This document shows positions 1 through 9,462 of a stretch of 64,000 nt of DNA, in pieces (the first letter of the stretch is position 1; each line of letters starts with the position of its first letter). The notes under the pieces were generated by a model. That model was not told the DNA's origin, ran no database searches, and worked only from the letters and a program-made list of their open reading frames with translations. The stretch is from the NCBI RefSeq assembly GCF_001457415.1, contig NZ_LN881722.1, forward strand, positions 310,001-374,000. The letters are read 5' to 3'. A program made the translations under genes and the position numbers. This DNA is from Gorillibacterium timonense (lineage in GTDB: Bacteria; Bacillota; Bacilli; Paenibacillales; NBRC-103111).

Positions 1-1446
1 TTCACCCAGGTTCGAGTCGTCAAGGACATCATCACGCTGAGCGACAAGGGCGTGCTCGTCGTCCAGATGAAGAATTCTGCGCTCGAGGATCTCTTTCGGT
101 ATTTCACCTACAAGCAGGAGACGTACCAGACCCGATTCTTCATTGTGAATCGCACGGGGCTGATTCTGTTCGACAGCTCCTTTCAGAGCGAGGGTCTCTT
201 CCTGCGGGAATACACGAAGGATTTGCCGGAGGTGAAGACGGGGACGCAGAGCAAGCGGCAGATGTTCCAGGATGTGGACAGCATCGTCTCCAGCATCCGG
301 CTGGACAACGAAGGCTGGCAGCTCGTCTCCGTGACTCCCTGGAGCTCGTTGTCGAAGGAGATTAACCTCTATACGAAATGGGTGGGCCTCATCATCGTCG
401 CCTGCCTGCTGTCCGCCTTCGTCTTCCTGCTGTTCTTCGTCAATCGCATCACCCGTACGATCTCGCGCATCTCCCGGACGATGCGCCGCGTGGAGGACGG
501 AGAGCTGGACGTGAGGGTGCGGGAGAGCGGCAGCGACGAATTGAATCTGCTCGCGCGCAGCTTGAACAGCATGATCGCCCGCATCCAGGAGCTGCTCGGG
601 AGTGTGAAGAAGGAGCAGGAGCAGAAGACCCAGGCGGAGATGCGGGTGCTGGAGGCGCAGATCAAGCCGCATTTCCTCTTCAACACGCTGGAGTCGATCA
701 ATGTGCTGGCCGTGCAGAACGAGGGGCGCAAGGTGAGCCAGATGGTGCTCCGGCTGGCGAGCATCCTCCGAATCAGCATCCACGGCAACAGCATCATCCC
801 GCTTCGGCAGGAGATCGAGCACCTGCGCAGCTACCTGGAGATCCAGCGCTTCCGCTTCGAGGACCTGTTCGATTATGAAATCGAAGTTCCTGAGGAGCTG
901 CTGGATTGTCCCGTGCAGAAGCTCACCCTGCAGCCGCTGGTCGAAAATTGCATTCAGCATGGCTTCGACGGGCTGGCCCGCAAGGGGCTGATCCGCGTGA
1001 CGGCGGAACGGGCAGGCGGGCGGCTCGTGCTCACCGTCGAGGACAATGGCATCGGGATGACGCCCGGCCAGCTGGCGGCGTTCCACTACCTGGATTCTGA
1101 GGAGAGAGCCGCCGGGAGTGCCGGAGCCCGCGGAACGCCGGAGGAATCGGGCCGCAGGGCGTCGGAGGCGGGGCTAACGCTGACAGGAGCAGAGCAATCG
1201 CCGAACGGAGCCGGGTGGCCCGCACGAAGGAACGGGAGAGAAGGCGGAGCAGCCGGTTCAGCGGGGAACGAGCCGGAGCGGAGAGGACTCGGACTGCGTA
1301 GCGTCGCGGACCGGATCCGCATTCAGTTTGGAAGCCGATACGGGCTGTTTATCTGCTCGGAGGCTGGAGTCGGGACTGTCATCAAATGCGTTCTACCATT
1401 AGCGGAACCGGGTGATCCGAATGAAATTGAAAGCCATGCTGGTTGA
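1..1446 (+). CDS. YesM-like sensor histidine kinase (5' truncated by window)
   Basis: The reading frame is open from base 1, so the N-terminus (probably first membrane helix and most of the extracellular sensor) lies outside the window; 481 residues are visible. A membrane helix around residues 135-155 is followed by a HAMP linker, then the YesM-type phosphoacceptor segment (AQIKPHFLFNTLESIN), an N box (QPLVENCIQHGF) and G boxes (VEDNGIGM, RRGLGLRSVADRI). These kinases typically sense cell-envelope or sugar signals and phosphorylate the adjacent YesN-type regulator, which overlaps its 3' end by 26 bp. Oddity: about 70 residues of Gly/Ala/Arg/Glu-rich low-complexity sequence sit between the two G boxes, in the ATP-lid region. 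Confidence 0.93.
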   Translation, partial: FTQVRVVKDIITLSDKGVLVVQMKNSALEDLFRYFTYKQETYQTRFFIVNRTGLILFDSSFQSEGLFLREYTKDLPEVKTGTQSKRQMFQDVDSIVSSIRLDNEGWQLVSVTPWSSLSKEINLYTKWVGLIIVACLLSAFVFLLFFVNRITRTISRISRTMRRVEDGELDVRVRESGSDELNLLARSLNSMIARIQELLGSVKKEQEQKTQAEMRVLEAQIKPHFLFNTLESINVLAVQNEGRKVSQMVLRLASILRISIHGNSIIPLRQEIEHLRSYLEIQRFRFEDLFDYEIEVPEELLDCPVQKLTLQPLVENCIQHGFDGLARKGLIRVTAERAGGRLVLTVEDNGIGMTPGQLAAFHYLDSEERAAGSAGARGTPEESGRRASEAGLTLTGAEQSPNGAGWPARRNGREGGAAGSAGNEPERRGLGLRSVADRIRIQFGSRYGLFICSEAGVGTVIKCVLPLAEPGDPNEIESHAG

Positions 1447-3034
1447 CGACGAAATGCCGATTCTGAACAACCTGAAGAAGGTGCTGCCTTGGGAACGAAT
1501 GGGGCTGGAGGTAGTCGCTTTGGCCCGCAACGGTCAGGAGGCGCTCATGGCGGTGAAGGAGCACCGGCCGGATGTGATCCTCTGCGATATTCGCATGCCG
1601 GTGATGGACGGCCTCGTCTTTCTGGAGGAAGTTCGCAAGGTGGACGCAGCCTGCGAGATTCTGATGCTTACCGGCTATCAGGAATTTGAATACGCGCGGA
1701 CGGCCATGCAGTATGGAGTGAAGGATTACATCCTCAAGCCGATCGATTACGAGCAACTGGAGGCTAAGGTTGGGCAGGTGGCCGAAAGCATTCGCACGCG
1801 CCGCGCTGAAGACATCAAGAAGGAGCGCAAATGGGGAAAAGCGGCGGGTCTCGCCTATGAGAAAATTTTGCGTGATGTGGTGATGGGCTTCCCGTCCGTC
1901 AATGCACGGAACTTCCTGGTCGACGAGGGGGTGAGAGTCGACGAGCTGGCCTATACGGTTCTGTTGGTCGATATCGACGGTTATTCCCTGCACTCGGTAA
2001 AATGGACTGATAATGAGCGGAGGCTGTGGAACTTCGCGGTGGGCAACGTCCTTCAGGACGCACTCACTCCGCTGAGGCTTCCGTATCGGGTGCTGCAGAT
2101 CCGCGAAGGCGAGTGGCTCATCCTGGTGGAACGCCAGGTGGGGGATACGGAGGCGTCGGATGAAGCGATGGCGTGCTGGCTCGCCGCTCTCCAGGAGGCG
2201 GTCCGGGACAACGTCAAGCTGAGCGTGAGCGTCGGCATGCATCCCGAGCCGGTTAAGTTTGCCGAGCTGGCTTCGACTTATCAGACCATGCAGCGCATGC
2301 TGCTGATCAATTCAGGCAACAGCAAGGTGCTTGCCGTTACCGATGAGGTCCTGCGGATGGCGGACAGCAGCCGTTCGCTGTGGAAGACCATGGAGGAGAT
2401 GATCTCCGGGCTCCGCAAGCAGGACCGGGCACGCATCACAGGCGCGCTGGAGAGCTTGAGGCGGGATATCGCCGCCGAGCCGAACGAAGCGGCTGTCGCC
2501 AAAGCGGAGACGGTGCTGCATTACCTGATCGTGCATCTGCTTCGCGAGATGCGCGAGATGGACATGGTGACGCCGCAGGACGAGGATGAGCTCTGGACGA
2601 AGCTGCAGCACAGCCTTGGCATCAAGGACATCATGGACGCGGTCGTGCATCTCGTGGACCGCTCGCTTGCCTCGGCGCTTGGGAAGAAGACGAGCGAGCT
2701 GCTCATGCTGAACGCCAAGGACTACATTCACCGCAACCTGGCATCCGATATCGGGGTGGAGGAGGTCGCCGGACATCTCGGCATCAGCAGCAGCTATTTC
2801 AGCCTGCTGTTCAAGAGCCATTTCGGAGAGACCTTCGTCGAATATGTGACCCGCCAGCGCATGGAACTGGCCAAGTCGATGCTGCTCATGACCGACAAGA
2901 GCGTGACGAAAATCGGAGCCTTGGTCGGGTACGCAGAGCGACGCTACTTCACCAAAGTGTTCGTGAAGCACACGGGGCTCACTCCATCGGAATTTCGCGG
3001 AGCGCGAGGGGAGCCGCAGGCCGGGATTCCTTGA
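1421..3034 (+). CDS. YesN-like response regulator, AraC-type DNA binding
   Basis: 537 aa. The N-terminal receiver domain has the acidic pair VDDE at 8-11 and phosphoacceptor Asp56 in LCDIRMPVMDG; the C-terminal ~100 residues form a double helix-turn-helix of the AraC type (GVEEVAGHLGISSSYFSLLF...). The long middle segment is the usual poorly conserved YesN linker. I chose ATG 1421 over GTG 1412 because GGGTGATC at 1410-1417 matches the extended anti-Shine-Dalgarno sequence. Translation is probably coupled to the overlapping kinase gene. As in other Paenibacillus YesMN pairs it likely controls carbohydrate genes, here possibly the hexosaminidase just downstream. Confidence 0.93.
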   Translation: MKLKAMLVDDEMPILNNLKKVLPWERMGLEVVALARNGQEALMAVKEHRPDVILCDIRMPVMDGLVFLEEVRKVDAACEILMLTGYQEFEYARTAMQYGVKDYILKPIDYEQLEAKVGQVAESIRTRRAEDIKKERKWGKAAGLAYEKILRDVVMGFPSVNARNFLVDEGVRVDELAYTVLLVDIDGYSLHSVKWTDNERRLWNFAVGNVLQDALTPLRLPYRVLQIREGEWLILVERQVGDTEASDEAMACWLAALQEAVRDNVKLSVSVGMHPEPVKFAELASTYQTMQRMLLINSGNSKVLAVTDEVLRMADSSRSLWKTMEEMISGLRKQDRARITGALESLRRDIAAEPNEAAVAKAETVLHYLIVHLLREMREMDMVTPQDEDELWTKLQHSLGIKDIMDAVVHLVDRSLASALGKKTSELLMLNAKDYIHRNLASDIGVEEVAGHLGISSSYFSLLFKSHFGETFVEYVTRQRMELAKSMLLMTDKSVTKIGALVGYAERRYFTKVFVKHTGLTPSEFRGARGEPQAGIP

Positions 3035-3072
3035 TGATCTTGGCGAGGCGAGAGGGATCGCCGATTTGTGGG

Positions 3073-3101
3073 TTGACAACGCGCGAGTACGTAAGTAGCA
3101 T
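3073..3101 (+). promoter_or_regulatory. Sigma-A-type promoter of the hexosaminidase gene
   Basis: TTGACA at 3073-3078, a 17-bp spacer, then TAGCAT at 3096-3101, about 50 bp before the ribosome binding site. Perfect -35 and optimal spacing, -10 with two mismatches; no operator recognised. Confidence 0.55.
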
Positions 3102-3159
3102 TGGCGACAATGGAGACAACTAAGAAACTTCCCCTAGCGGGATTCGGAGGGTGATGGGC

Positions 3160-4770
3160 ATGCGGAATTGGAAAAAGTGGACCTTGGAGCAAAAGGTAGG
3201 ACAACTATTTATGGCCGGCTTTGACGGTCTGACTCCGACAGACGGGATTCTGGACTTGATCCGCGAGAATTCTCTCGGCGGCGTCATCTACTTCCGCCGC
3301 AACATCGGCGATCCGGAGCAGGTCGCCCGGCTGTCCCAGACGCTTCAAGAGAAGAACGCGGAAGCGGGAGACGCGCCGCTCTTTATCGCCATCGACCAGG
3401 AGGGCGGGATGGTGTCGCGGATCGACCGCGACGTCACGCTCATTCCGGGTGCGATGGCACTCGGGGCGGCGGGCAGCGCCGAGCTCGCCTATCAGACGGC
3501 GAAGATCAGCGGGCGGGAGCTGCGGCTTCTCGGCATCAACGTGAACTTCGCCCCGAGCCTCGACGTGAACAATAATCCGCTCAATCCCGTCATCGGGGTC
3601 CGCTCTTACGGCGAGGACCCGGCTTTCGTCGGCGAGCTGGGAACGGCCGCAGTGCGCGGCTACCAGGAAGCCGGAGTCGCCGCCACCGTGAAGCATTTTC
3701 CCGGCCATGGGGACACGGAGTTCGACTCCCATTATGGGCTGCCGCTGATCGCCCATGACGCCGAGCGGCTGGAGCGCGTCGAGCTCGCTCCGTTCCGCCG
3801 GGCGATCGCCGAAGGAACGGACGCGGTGATGACCGCGCATGTGATCTTCCCCGCCTTCGAGCCGGAGTCTCTGCCCGGGACGCTGTCGCCGAATGTCGTG
3901 ACAGGGCTCCTGCGCAGCAAGCTCGGCTATGACGGAGTCGTCTTCTCCGACTGTATGGAGATGCACGCCATTTCCCGCCATTTCGGCGTGGCGGAGGGAG
4001 CCGTGCTCGCGGTGGAAGCGGGAGTCGACGTCGTGCTGGTCAGCCATACGCTGGAGGAGCAGCGCGCGGCCATCGGCGCGGTCATCGCGGCGGTGCGAGG
4101 GGGCCGCATCTCCGAGGCGCGCATCGACGAGTCCGTGGAGCGCATCCTCGCGCTCAAGGAGCAGCGCGGCATGGATCGTACGGCCTCGGAGCCGGGAGCG
4201 CTGAGCGGGCAGCTCGGCCGTGCGGAGGACTGGCGGACGGTGCGTGAAGCCAGCGAGCAGAGCATCACGCTGGTGAAGGACACCGCCGGGAACCTGCCGC
4301 TTCGCCGCGACGAGCCGACGCTGGTCGTCTGGGCTGAGCCGCGGGAAGCGACGCAGGTGGTCGAGATCATTGAGCAGGAGGCTACGCTGGGGGCCGCCTT
4401 GCGGCCGTATCTGGCCGAGGTGCGGGAACTGCGTATCGGCCTCGATCCGGGCGAGGCTGCCGTTCGTGAGCTTCTTGAAGCGACAGCCGGGTATTCCCAG
4501 GTGGTCGTGGCCACCCACAATCCGGTGTCTCGCCTTCCGGAAGGCCAAGTGCGGCTCGTGCAGCAGTTGGCCGAGCGGTCCGGGTTGAGGCTTGTTGTCG
4601 CTTCGACACGGAATCCCTATGATTTGAACGAGTTCCCGGCGATTCCGACCTATCTGGCAGCTTACGAGAACCGTCCGCAAGCGATGACTTCGCTCGCCCG
4701 CGTGCTCGCGGGTGAAATTCCGGCTCGCGGCAAGCTGCCGGTGACGATTTCGGCGGCAGCGGCGGAATAA
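3160..4770 (+). CDS. nagZ: GH3 beta-N-acetylhexosaminidase (NagZ family)
   Basis: 536 aa. Hydrolyses terminal beta-linked N-acetylhexosamine, in Gram-positives mainly GlcNAc-MurNAc from peptidoglycan turnover. The N-terminal TIM barrel shows the NagZ signature KHFPGHGDTEFDSHYGLP near residues 177-194 and the nucleophile region FSDCMEMHAIS near 264-275. A C-terminal alpha/beta domain of about 180 residues follows, as in Bacillus NagZ. No signal peptide is visible, unlike secreted B. subtilis NagZ, so it may act in the cytoplasm on imported muropeptides. Start ATG 3160 lies 9 nt after GGAGG; GTG 3151 and ATG 3154 are too close to that site. It follows the YesMN pair by 125 bp with its own promoter. 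Confidence 0.9.
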   Translation: MRNWKKWTLEQKVGQLFMAGFDGLTPTDGILDLIRENSLGGVIYFRRNIGDPEQVARLSQTLQEKNAEAGDAPLFIAIDQEGGMVSRIDRDVTLIPGAMALGAAGSAELAYQTAKISGRELRLLGINVNFAPSLDVNNNPLNPVIGVRSYGEDPAFVGELGTAAVRGYQEAGVAATVKHFPGHGDTEFDSHYGLPLIAHDAERLERVELAPFRRAIAEGTDAVMTAHVIFPAFEPESLPGTLSPNVVTGLLRSKLGYDGVVFSDCMEMHAISRHFGVAEGAVLAVEAGVDVVLVSHTLEEQRAAIGAVIAAVRGGRISEARIDESVERILALKEQRGMDRTASEPGALSGQLGRAEDWRTVREASEQSITLVKDTAGNLPLRRDEPTLVVWAEPREATQVVEIIEQEATLGAALRPYLAEVRELRIGLDPGEAAVRELLEATAGYSQVVVATHNPVSRLPEGQVRLVQQLAERSGLRLVVASTRNPYDLNEFPAIPTYLAAYENRPQAMTSLARVLAGEIPARGKLPVTISAAAAE

Positions 4771-4863
4771 ACCAGCAGCGTCTGCCGCTTCAGCTCTGGC
4801 TTCGGCTTCAGTAGCACATTCGGCAGCGCATTCGGCAAATCGTCGCCTCTAGACATTTAAGCT

Positions 4864-4924
4864 AAAAAGCCTCACCCCCAAACGGCCAAAAGTTGAAGCC
4901 GATTCGGGAGTGAGGCTCTTTTTA
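4864..4924. terminator. Bidirectional intrinsic terminator
   Basis: AGCCTCAC at 4868-4875 pairs with GTGAGGCT at 4910-4917, flanked by A-rich and T-rich tracts on the two sides. Separates nagZ from the convergent phosphotransferase gene. Confidence 0.8.
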
Positions 4925-5848
4925 TTCCGAGAAGAATTGATCCTGCAGCAGCTGCTTTAATTCGGGAACGCTTGCTATGCGATCCTTGGGCCAATCAATT
5001 TGCTCGAAATAATCCTTCAGAATATTTCCGCAAAACAGATGGAGAGACAAGCCGCCAATGAGCGCATCCAAGAACCGTTCTCGATCCTCCTTGCCGATAT
5101 AAGCCGAGACCAACTCCTTGTCGCACAGAAACAGCTCGAACACAAGGGCAGGCAGCTCATAGCATGCCGGAGCCAAGCGGCTGTCCGCAAAATCAATCAG
5201 CGTCACGGAGCCGTCCGAGCCAATGATGAGATTATCCCGCGTGATATCACCGTGGACCACGACGGGCTTGCTTAAATCCTGCTCCTCCGCAACGAGCGAA
5301 AGCCCGTGAATCAAAGCTGGATTTAGTCCCTCCATGCGCTTCAGCCGAGTGCTTTGATCGCTAAGATCGAGAAGGGGGAGCGGGTCTGGGCCCGGTCGGT
5401 TAAGCTTTGTGAGGATCTCCTTGATTCGCTCGGCAAACTCCATCTTAACGGACGCCGGAGACGCCAGCAGCTCGTCGATGGACTGAACGGCGGGGATGTA
5501 CTCCATGATGAGATACCGGAAAAGGTAACGATCCCGGGTCTCGCCGTATCCGATGAGCTTGGGCACGGATATTCCGTGATCCATAGCGAATTTCATCACG
5601 GAGAGCTCGGTGTGATAATCGTCCTTCGTATCGATGGAGGCTTCCATAGGAGCGAATAGCTTGATGACCCAATCATCCGCCCGGAACACGGCGTTCGTGC
5701 CGGGAGTAAGCTTCTGAAGCGGGCTCTTGATCGACAAGCCTTCTTTGAGAAAGATGGCGTGGGCCAGAGGGGAGAAGGCTTCGACCGAATCGAAAACCTT
5801 GCACCAGGAATCCCAGCCATTCAGTGTTTTCATAAATAACATGGGCAT
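4922..5848 (-). CDS. Aminoglycoside/choline-kinase-fold phosphotransferase
   Basis: 308 aa. Kinase-like fold of the APH superfamily: Gly-rich/Lys N-lobe (FRADDWVIKLF), catalytic loop VVHGDITRDNLI near residues 200-211 and metal-binding LIDFADS near 219-225. These enzymes transfer phosphate from ATP to a small-molecule hydroxyl, but the substrate cannot be read from sequence; family members include antibiotic phosphotransferases, homoserine or fructosamine kinases and many of unknown role. Start ATG 5848 has AAGGA about 5 nt upstream; ATG 5833 is possible. It is a single gene with its own terminator, and nothing in the context suggests antibiotic resistance. Confidence 0.8.
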   Translation of the reverse strand: MPMLFMKTLNGWDSWCKVFDSVEAFSPLAHAIFLKEGLSIKSPLQKLTPGTNAVFRADDWVIKLFAPMEASIDTKDDYHTELSVMKFAMDHGISVPKLIGYGETRDRYLFRYLIMEYIPAVQSIDELLASPASVKMEFAERIKEILTKLNRPGPDPLPLLDLSDQSTRLKRMEGLNPALIHGLSLVAEEQDLSKPVVVHGDITRDNLIIGSDGSVTLIDFADSRLAPACYELPALVFELFLCDKELVSAYIGKEDRERFLDALIGGLSLHLFCGNILKDYFEQIDWPKDRIASVPELKQLLQDQFFSE

Positions 5849-5921
5849 GTTCCTTTATCGAAGGGTAGGGGTTCGAAATGCTGTCCGCAGGCTAAGGCGA
5901 TCCTGCCAGAGACGATCATCC

Positions 5922-5975
5922 GAAACCAAAAGAACCGGAGTCGGATCGAGGTAGGTTCGATCCGCTCCGGTTCTG
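5922..5975 (-). terminator. Terminator of the CorC-family gene
   Basis: Near-perfect 19-bp stem (arms 5931-5949 and 5956-5974, core AACCGGAG...CTCCGGTT) followed on the minus strand by TTTTGG. Positioned about 75 bp beyond the minus-strand CorC-family stop codon. Confidence 0.65.
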
Positions 5976-6048
5976 CTAAGGTACAGGGGTTCAACTTATC
6001 TGGTTGCTGTGGGCGAGATCCTAGAGAGCCGTATGGACTCTCTCAGGG

Positions 6049-7389
6049 TCAGCCTGAAGCGTCTTCCAGCAGCTCTTCGTGATAAGGCAAAGCGTGGATC
6101 GTCACGCGGTCGATCCGCAGGTTGTCGAGCTCGGCAATCTCGAAGATGATTCCGTCGTACAGAACCTGCATGCCGACCTTCGGCTTCTCCTCCAGCTGTT
6201 GATAGACCCAGCCGGCTACAGTATCGATCTCCTCGTCCTCGATATCGAGGTGGAAGAGGTCGTTCAGCTTGTCGAGCAGGAAGCGGCCGTCAACGGAGGT
6301 ATAGGAGTCGAACACTTCTACCTCCGGACGCTCTTCCTTCCATTCGTCATGGATATCCCCGACGATCTCCTCGAGGATGTCCTCCATGGCGATGATCCCG
6401 GCCATACCGCCGTATTCGTCAACGACGACGGCGAGGTGGACGCGCTCGCGCTGCATGACCTTCAGCACTTGGCTGATCTCCATCGATTCGGGGATATGGG
6501 GCACCGGCCGAATCATCGGCTCCAGCTTGGCGGAAGCCCGATCCTGGGAGAGAGCGGCATTGTAGACGTCCGCCGAGAGGACGAAGCCGAGCACATTGTC
6601 CTTCTCTTCCATCACGACCGGATAGCGGGTGTGTCGAGTCTCCATGACGGAGGTCAAATTCTCTTCAAAGGGCAAGTCCGCATACAGGCATTCCACCACG
6701 GTGCGCGGAATCATCACTTCGCGGGCGAGACGTTCGGAGAATTCGAAGATATTTTCCATAAGGGTCAGTTCGTTCTGGTCGATGTGGCCGCCCTTTTGAC
6801 TTTCTTTCATCAGAATGCGGATTTCTTCTTCCGTGTGACTCGCTTCATGCTCGCTTGCAGGCTCGATCCCGATCCAGCGAAGGATCGTATTGGCTGCTCC
6901 ATTCAGAAGCCAGATGATCGGGTACATCAACCGATAGAACCACAGGAGCGGGGCGCTGAGCCACAGGGAGGTCGTCTCCGCTTGAAAAATCGCGATGGAT
7001 TTCGGGGCGAGTTCCCCGAGAACGATGTGAAGGAAGGTAATAACAGCGAATGCCACACCAAGGGAAATCGGGTGGATCAGGGATTCGGGCGCTCCGACCC
7101 AGTTCAGAAAAGGCTCAACGATGAGGTCGGCAATCGCCGGCTCTCCCACCCAGCCAAGACCGAGGGAGGCGAGGGTGATCCCGAGCTGACACGCGGACAA
7201 ATACGCGTCAAGCTTCGACGCGACATGCTGGGCGACCTTCGCCCGACTGTTGCCGGAGCTAGCAAGCTCCGCTAAGCGGGTGGCGCGCACCCTCACGAGC
7301 GCAAATTCCGCCGCCACAAAAAAGCCGTTCAACAAAACGAGTATAAGAACCAAAACTAAATTCAATAGAATCGATAAACCATCTTCCAA
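6049..7389 (-). CDS. DUF21/CBS-domain membrane protein (CorC/HlyC family)
   Basis: 446 aa. The N-terminal DUF21 domain (residues 1-190) has about four hydrophobic helices. Two CBS domains follow (roughly 205-330), then a C-terminal CorC_HlyC transporter-associated domain (350-430). The family is involved in divalent-cation (Mg2+/Co2+) efflux or tolerance, with nucleotide sensing by the CBS pair; the old label 'hemolysin' is not supported by function. Length and domain order are normal. It stands alone, with a strong terminator downstream. Confidence 0.9.
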   Translation of the reverse strand: MEDGLSILLNLVLVLILVLLNGFFVAAEFALVRVRATRLAELASSGNSRAKVAQHVASKLDAYLSACQLGITLASLGLGWVGEPAIADLIVEPFLNWVGAPESLIHPISLGVAFAVITFLHIVLGELAPKSIAIFQAETTSLWLSAPLLWFYRLMYPIIWLLNGAANTILRWIGIEPASEHEASHTEEEIRILMKESQKGGHIDQNELTLMENIFEFSERLAREVMIPRTVVECLYADLPFEENLTSVMETRHTRYPVVMEEKDNVLGFVLSADVYNAALSQDRASAKLEPMIRPVPHIPESMEISQVLKVMQRERVHLAVVVDEYGGMAGIIAMEDILEEIVGDIHDEWKEERPEVEVFDSYTSVDGRFLLDKLNDLFHLDIEDEEIDTVAGWVYQQLEEKPKVGMQVLYDGIIFEIAELDNLRIDRVTIHALPYHEELLEDASG

Positions 7390-7664
7390 GCCGTCATCCT
7401 CCCCGCACGCGGGTTCGGATATTCACCTCCGGGATTATTGAGTGATTGACGTACAGATTCGCGTACAGCCGACTGTAAAATGTATGCGTCAACTTTCCAA
7501 CTCAATCACCCCCCTTTTCACAATATTATATGGGAAGCAGCTGGAAGACACAACATCATAAGATTTCTTAAGAATGCCGGGGAATGCGGACAGAGGAGAG
7601 GTGAATTGGTTATAGTAGGGGAGACCACCTGGAAAATGAACGTTTGCACAAAGGAGTTCTGCTT
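7390..7664. promoter_or_regulatory. Intergenic region with CATAAG/CTTAAG half-sites before the two-component operon
   Basis: Between the divergent CorC gene and the response regulator. CATAAG (7557-7562) and CTTAAG (7567-7572) lie 10 bp apart, resembling the repeats before the downstream carboxypeptidase gene; TATAGT (7611-7616) could be a -10. This suggests autoregulation by the regulator encoded here. Nothing else recognised except short CGTACAG direct repeats near 7450-7476. Confidence 0.4.
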
Positions 7665-8357
7665 ATGGAATACCGAATATTGATCGTGGACGATGATCCG
7701 GCCATCGCCGGTTTGGTGCGGATCTACCTGGATCACGAGGGCTTGGAATGCGATACGGCGGCGGATGGAGCGGAGGGGCTGTCGGCGCTCGAGAAGAAGG
7801 AGTACCACCTGGTCGTCCTCGATGTGATGATGCCCCGGATGGACGGGATCGAATTTTGCCGGAGGGTCCGGGAGGATCGATCGATCCCTATCCTCATGCT
7901 GAGCGCTAAGGCGGAGGAAATGGACAAGATCACGGGCATGATGACCGGCGCGGATGATTACCTGGCCAAGCCGTTTCACCCGCTTGAGCTGGTCACCCGG
8001 ATCAAATCGCTTCTTCGCAGAACCTACCAGTATAATCGGCCCGCCGAACGAAGAACGGACGGTGAAATCCGTATCGGGCCGCTCCTAATTGATAGCCGGA
8101 CGCACACGGCGGAAGTGAACGGCCGAAACCTGCACCTCACCTCGAAGGAATTCGGTATTCTCCATCTTCTTGCCAGCCAGCCTGGAAGGGTGATGGGGGC
8201 GGAGGATATTTTCCGACAGGTGTGGCAGGAGCATTATTTCGATTCGAACAACACGGTGATGGTGCACATCAGCAACCTGCGCGACAAGCTCGAGCGGGAG
8301 ATGAACGAGCGCATTCTCGTCACGGTGTGGGGAGTGGGGTATAAGATCGATGGCTAA
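7665..8357 (+). CDS. OmpR/PhoB-family response regulator (VanR-like)
   Basis: 230 aa. Receiver domain with DDD at 9-11 and phosphoacceptor Asp53 in VVLDVMMPRMDG; the C-terminal winged helix contains LTSKEFGILHLLASQPGRVM and the VMVHISNLRDKLE recognition segment. ATG 7665 is preceded by AAAGGAG at a normal distance. It overlaps the sensor kinase gene by 8 bp, so the two are coupled. The adjacent D-Ala-D-Ala carboxypeptidase and the CTTAA repeats before it suggest a cell-wall regulon resembling VanRS-like systems of Bacillota; the true signal is unknown. Confidence 0.93.
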   Translation: MEYRILIVDDDPAIAGLVRIYLDHEGLECDTAADGAEGLSALEKKEYHLVVLDVMMPRMDGIEFCRRVREDRSIPILMLSAKAEEMDKITGMMTGADDYLAKPFHPLELVTRIKSLLRRTYQYNRPAERRTDGEIRIGPLLIDSRTHTAEVNGRNLHLTSKEFGILHLLASQPGRVMGAEDIFRQVWQEHYFDSNNTVMVHISNLRDKLEREMNERILVTVWGVGYKIDG

Positions 8358-9462
8358 TTCCACTATGAAAATGGTCCGGAGGCTCGTCTTCCAAATGATC
8401 GGCAGCCTCTTGCTCTCGATGATAGGGCTGTTCGTGCTTCAATCCGTCTTCGACCGCATCGTTGGGATCGCGTTACGCTATCCCTCTCTTCATCTATTCG
8501 ACTTGGTAAACACCTTCGGCGGTGCACGCGTGATTCTGCCGCTGGTGTTCGGCTTCCTGATGATCCTGTTCATGGTACTCTTCAACCTGAGGCGCTACCT
8601 CTATCTAAGCAAAATGCTTCGTTCCATCGGAAGCGTCTCGTCAGGGCGGTCCCGGGAGACCGTGCCGGTTCAGCAAAACAACGAGCTGACCGAACTCGCC
8701 ATCCGGATCAACGAGCTGGCGCTGCGCCTGCAAAATTCGCTGGAGGAGGAACGGCGGGCCGAGCAGACGAAGAATGAGCTGATTACGAACGTTTCGCATG
8801 ACCTGCGCACCCCGCTTACGTCGTTGATGGGGTACCTGGAGCTGGTCGATCAGGACCGGTACCGGGACGAGGTGGAGCTTCGGCAGTATATCGCGATTGC
8901 GCATGAGAAGGCGGTCCGCTTGAACGAGCTGATCCGTGACTTGTTCGATTATACCCGGATGCGCAACGAGCAGCTTCCGTTCCAGCTGCAGCCGGTCGAT
9001 CTGGCCGAGCTGGCCGGGCAGCTTCTGACGGAATATCGCCTCTCGCTTCTGGAGCAGGGGATGGAGGGCAGGCTTTCCCGTTCAAGCAGCCCGCTTGTGG
9101 TGTACGGGGATGCGGGGAAACTGATTCGCGTCTTTGAGAACCTGCTGTCCAATGCGATGCAGTACGGCAAAATCGGCAAGTACATCGATATCGCGGTGCG
9201 CCGGGAAGGCAGGCTGGCCGTGGCGGAAGTGATCAATTACGGAGAGCCCATTCCCCTGGTCGATCTGCCTTACGTGTTCGACCGGTTTTACCGGGTGGAG
9301 AAATCGCGCAACGAGCATACCGGCGGCTCCGGCCTCGGACTCGCCATCGCGAAGGGCATTGTGGAGCAGCACGGAGGAGCCATCGAGGTGGAGAGCGACG
9401 GGCAGAGGACGGTTTTCCGTTTCAGGCTGCCGTTAACGGAAATCGAACTTAAGAAATCTTAA
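8350..9462 (+). CDS. Membrane sensor histidine kinase (VanS-like)
   Basis: 370 aa. Two membrane helices (about 12-32 and 60-80) flank a short extracellular loop of about 28 residues. A linker with coiled-coil character follows, then the HisKA domain with phosphoacceptor His150 in VSHDLRTPLTS and an ATPase domain with N box (ENLLSNAMQYG), F/G2 boxes (DRFYRV, GGSGLGLAIAKGI). The small extracellular loop is typical of kinases that sense within the membrane or through a partner. The last 15 bp of the gene already contain two of the four CTTAA repeats that form the promoter of the next gene. Confidence 0.93.
   Translation: MANSTMKMVRRLVFQMIGSLLLSMIGLFVLQSVFDRIVGIALRYPSLHLFDLVNTFGGARVILPLVFGFLMILFMVLFNLRRYLYLSKMLRSIGSVSSGRSRETVPVQQNNELTELAIRINELALRLQNSLEEERRAEQTKNELITNVSHDLRTPLTSLMGYLELVDQDRYRDEVELRQYIAIAHEKAVRLNELIRDLFDYTRMRNEQLPFQLQPVDLAELAGQLLTEYRLSLLEQGMEGRLSRSSSPLVVYGDAGKLIRVFENLLSNAMQYGKIGKYIDIAVRREGRLAVAEVINYGEPIPLVDLPYVFDRFYRVEKSRNEHTGGSGLGLAIAKGIVEQHGGAIEVESDGQRTVFRFRLPLTEIELKKS

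Noticed and set aside
4922-5848. Antibiotic resistance gene (aminoglycoside phosphotransferase)
   Set aside because: The fold is shared by many housekeeping small-molecule kinases; no mobile element or resistance context nearby.
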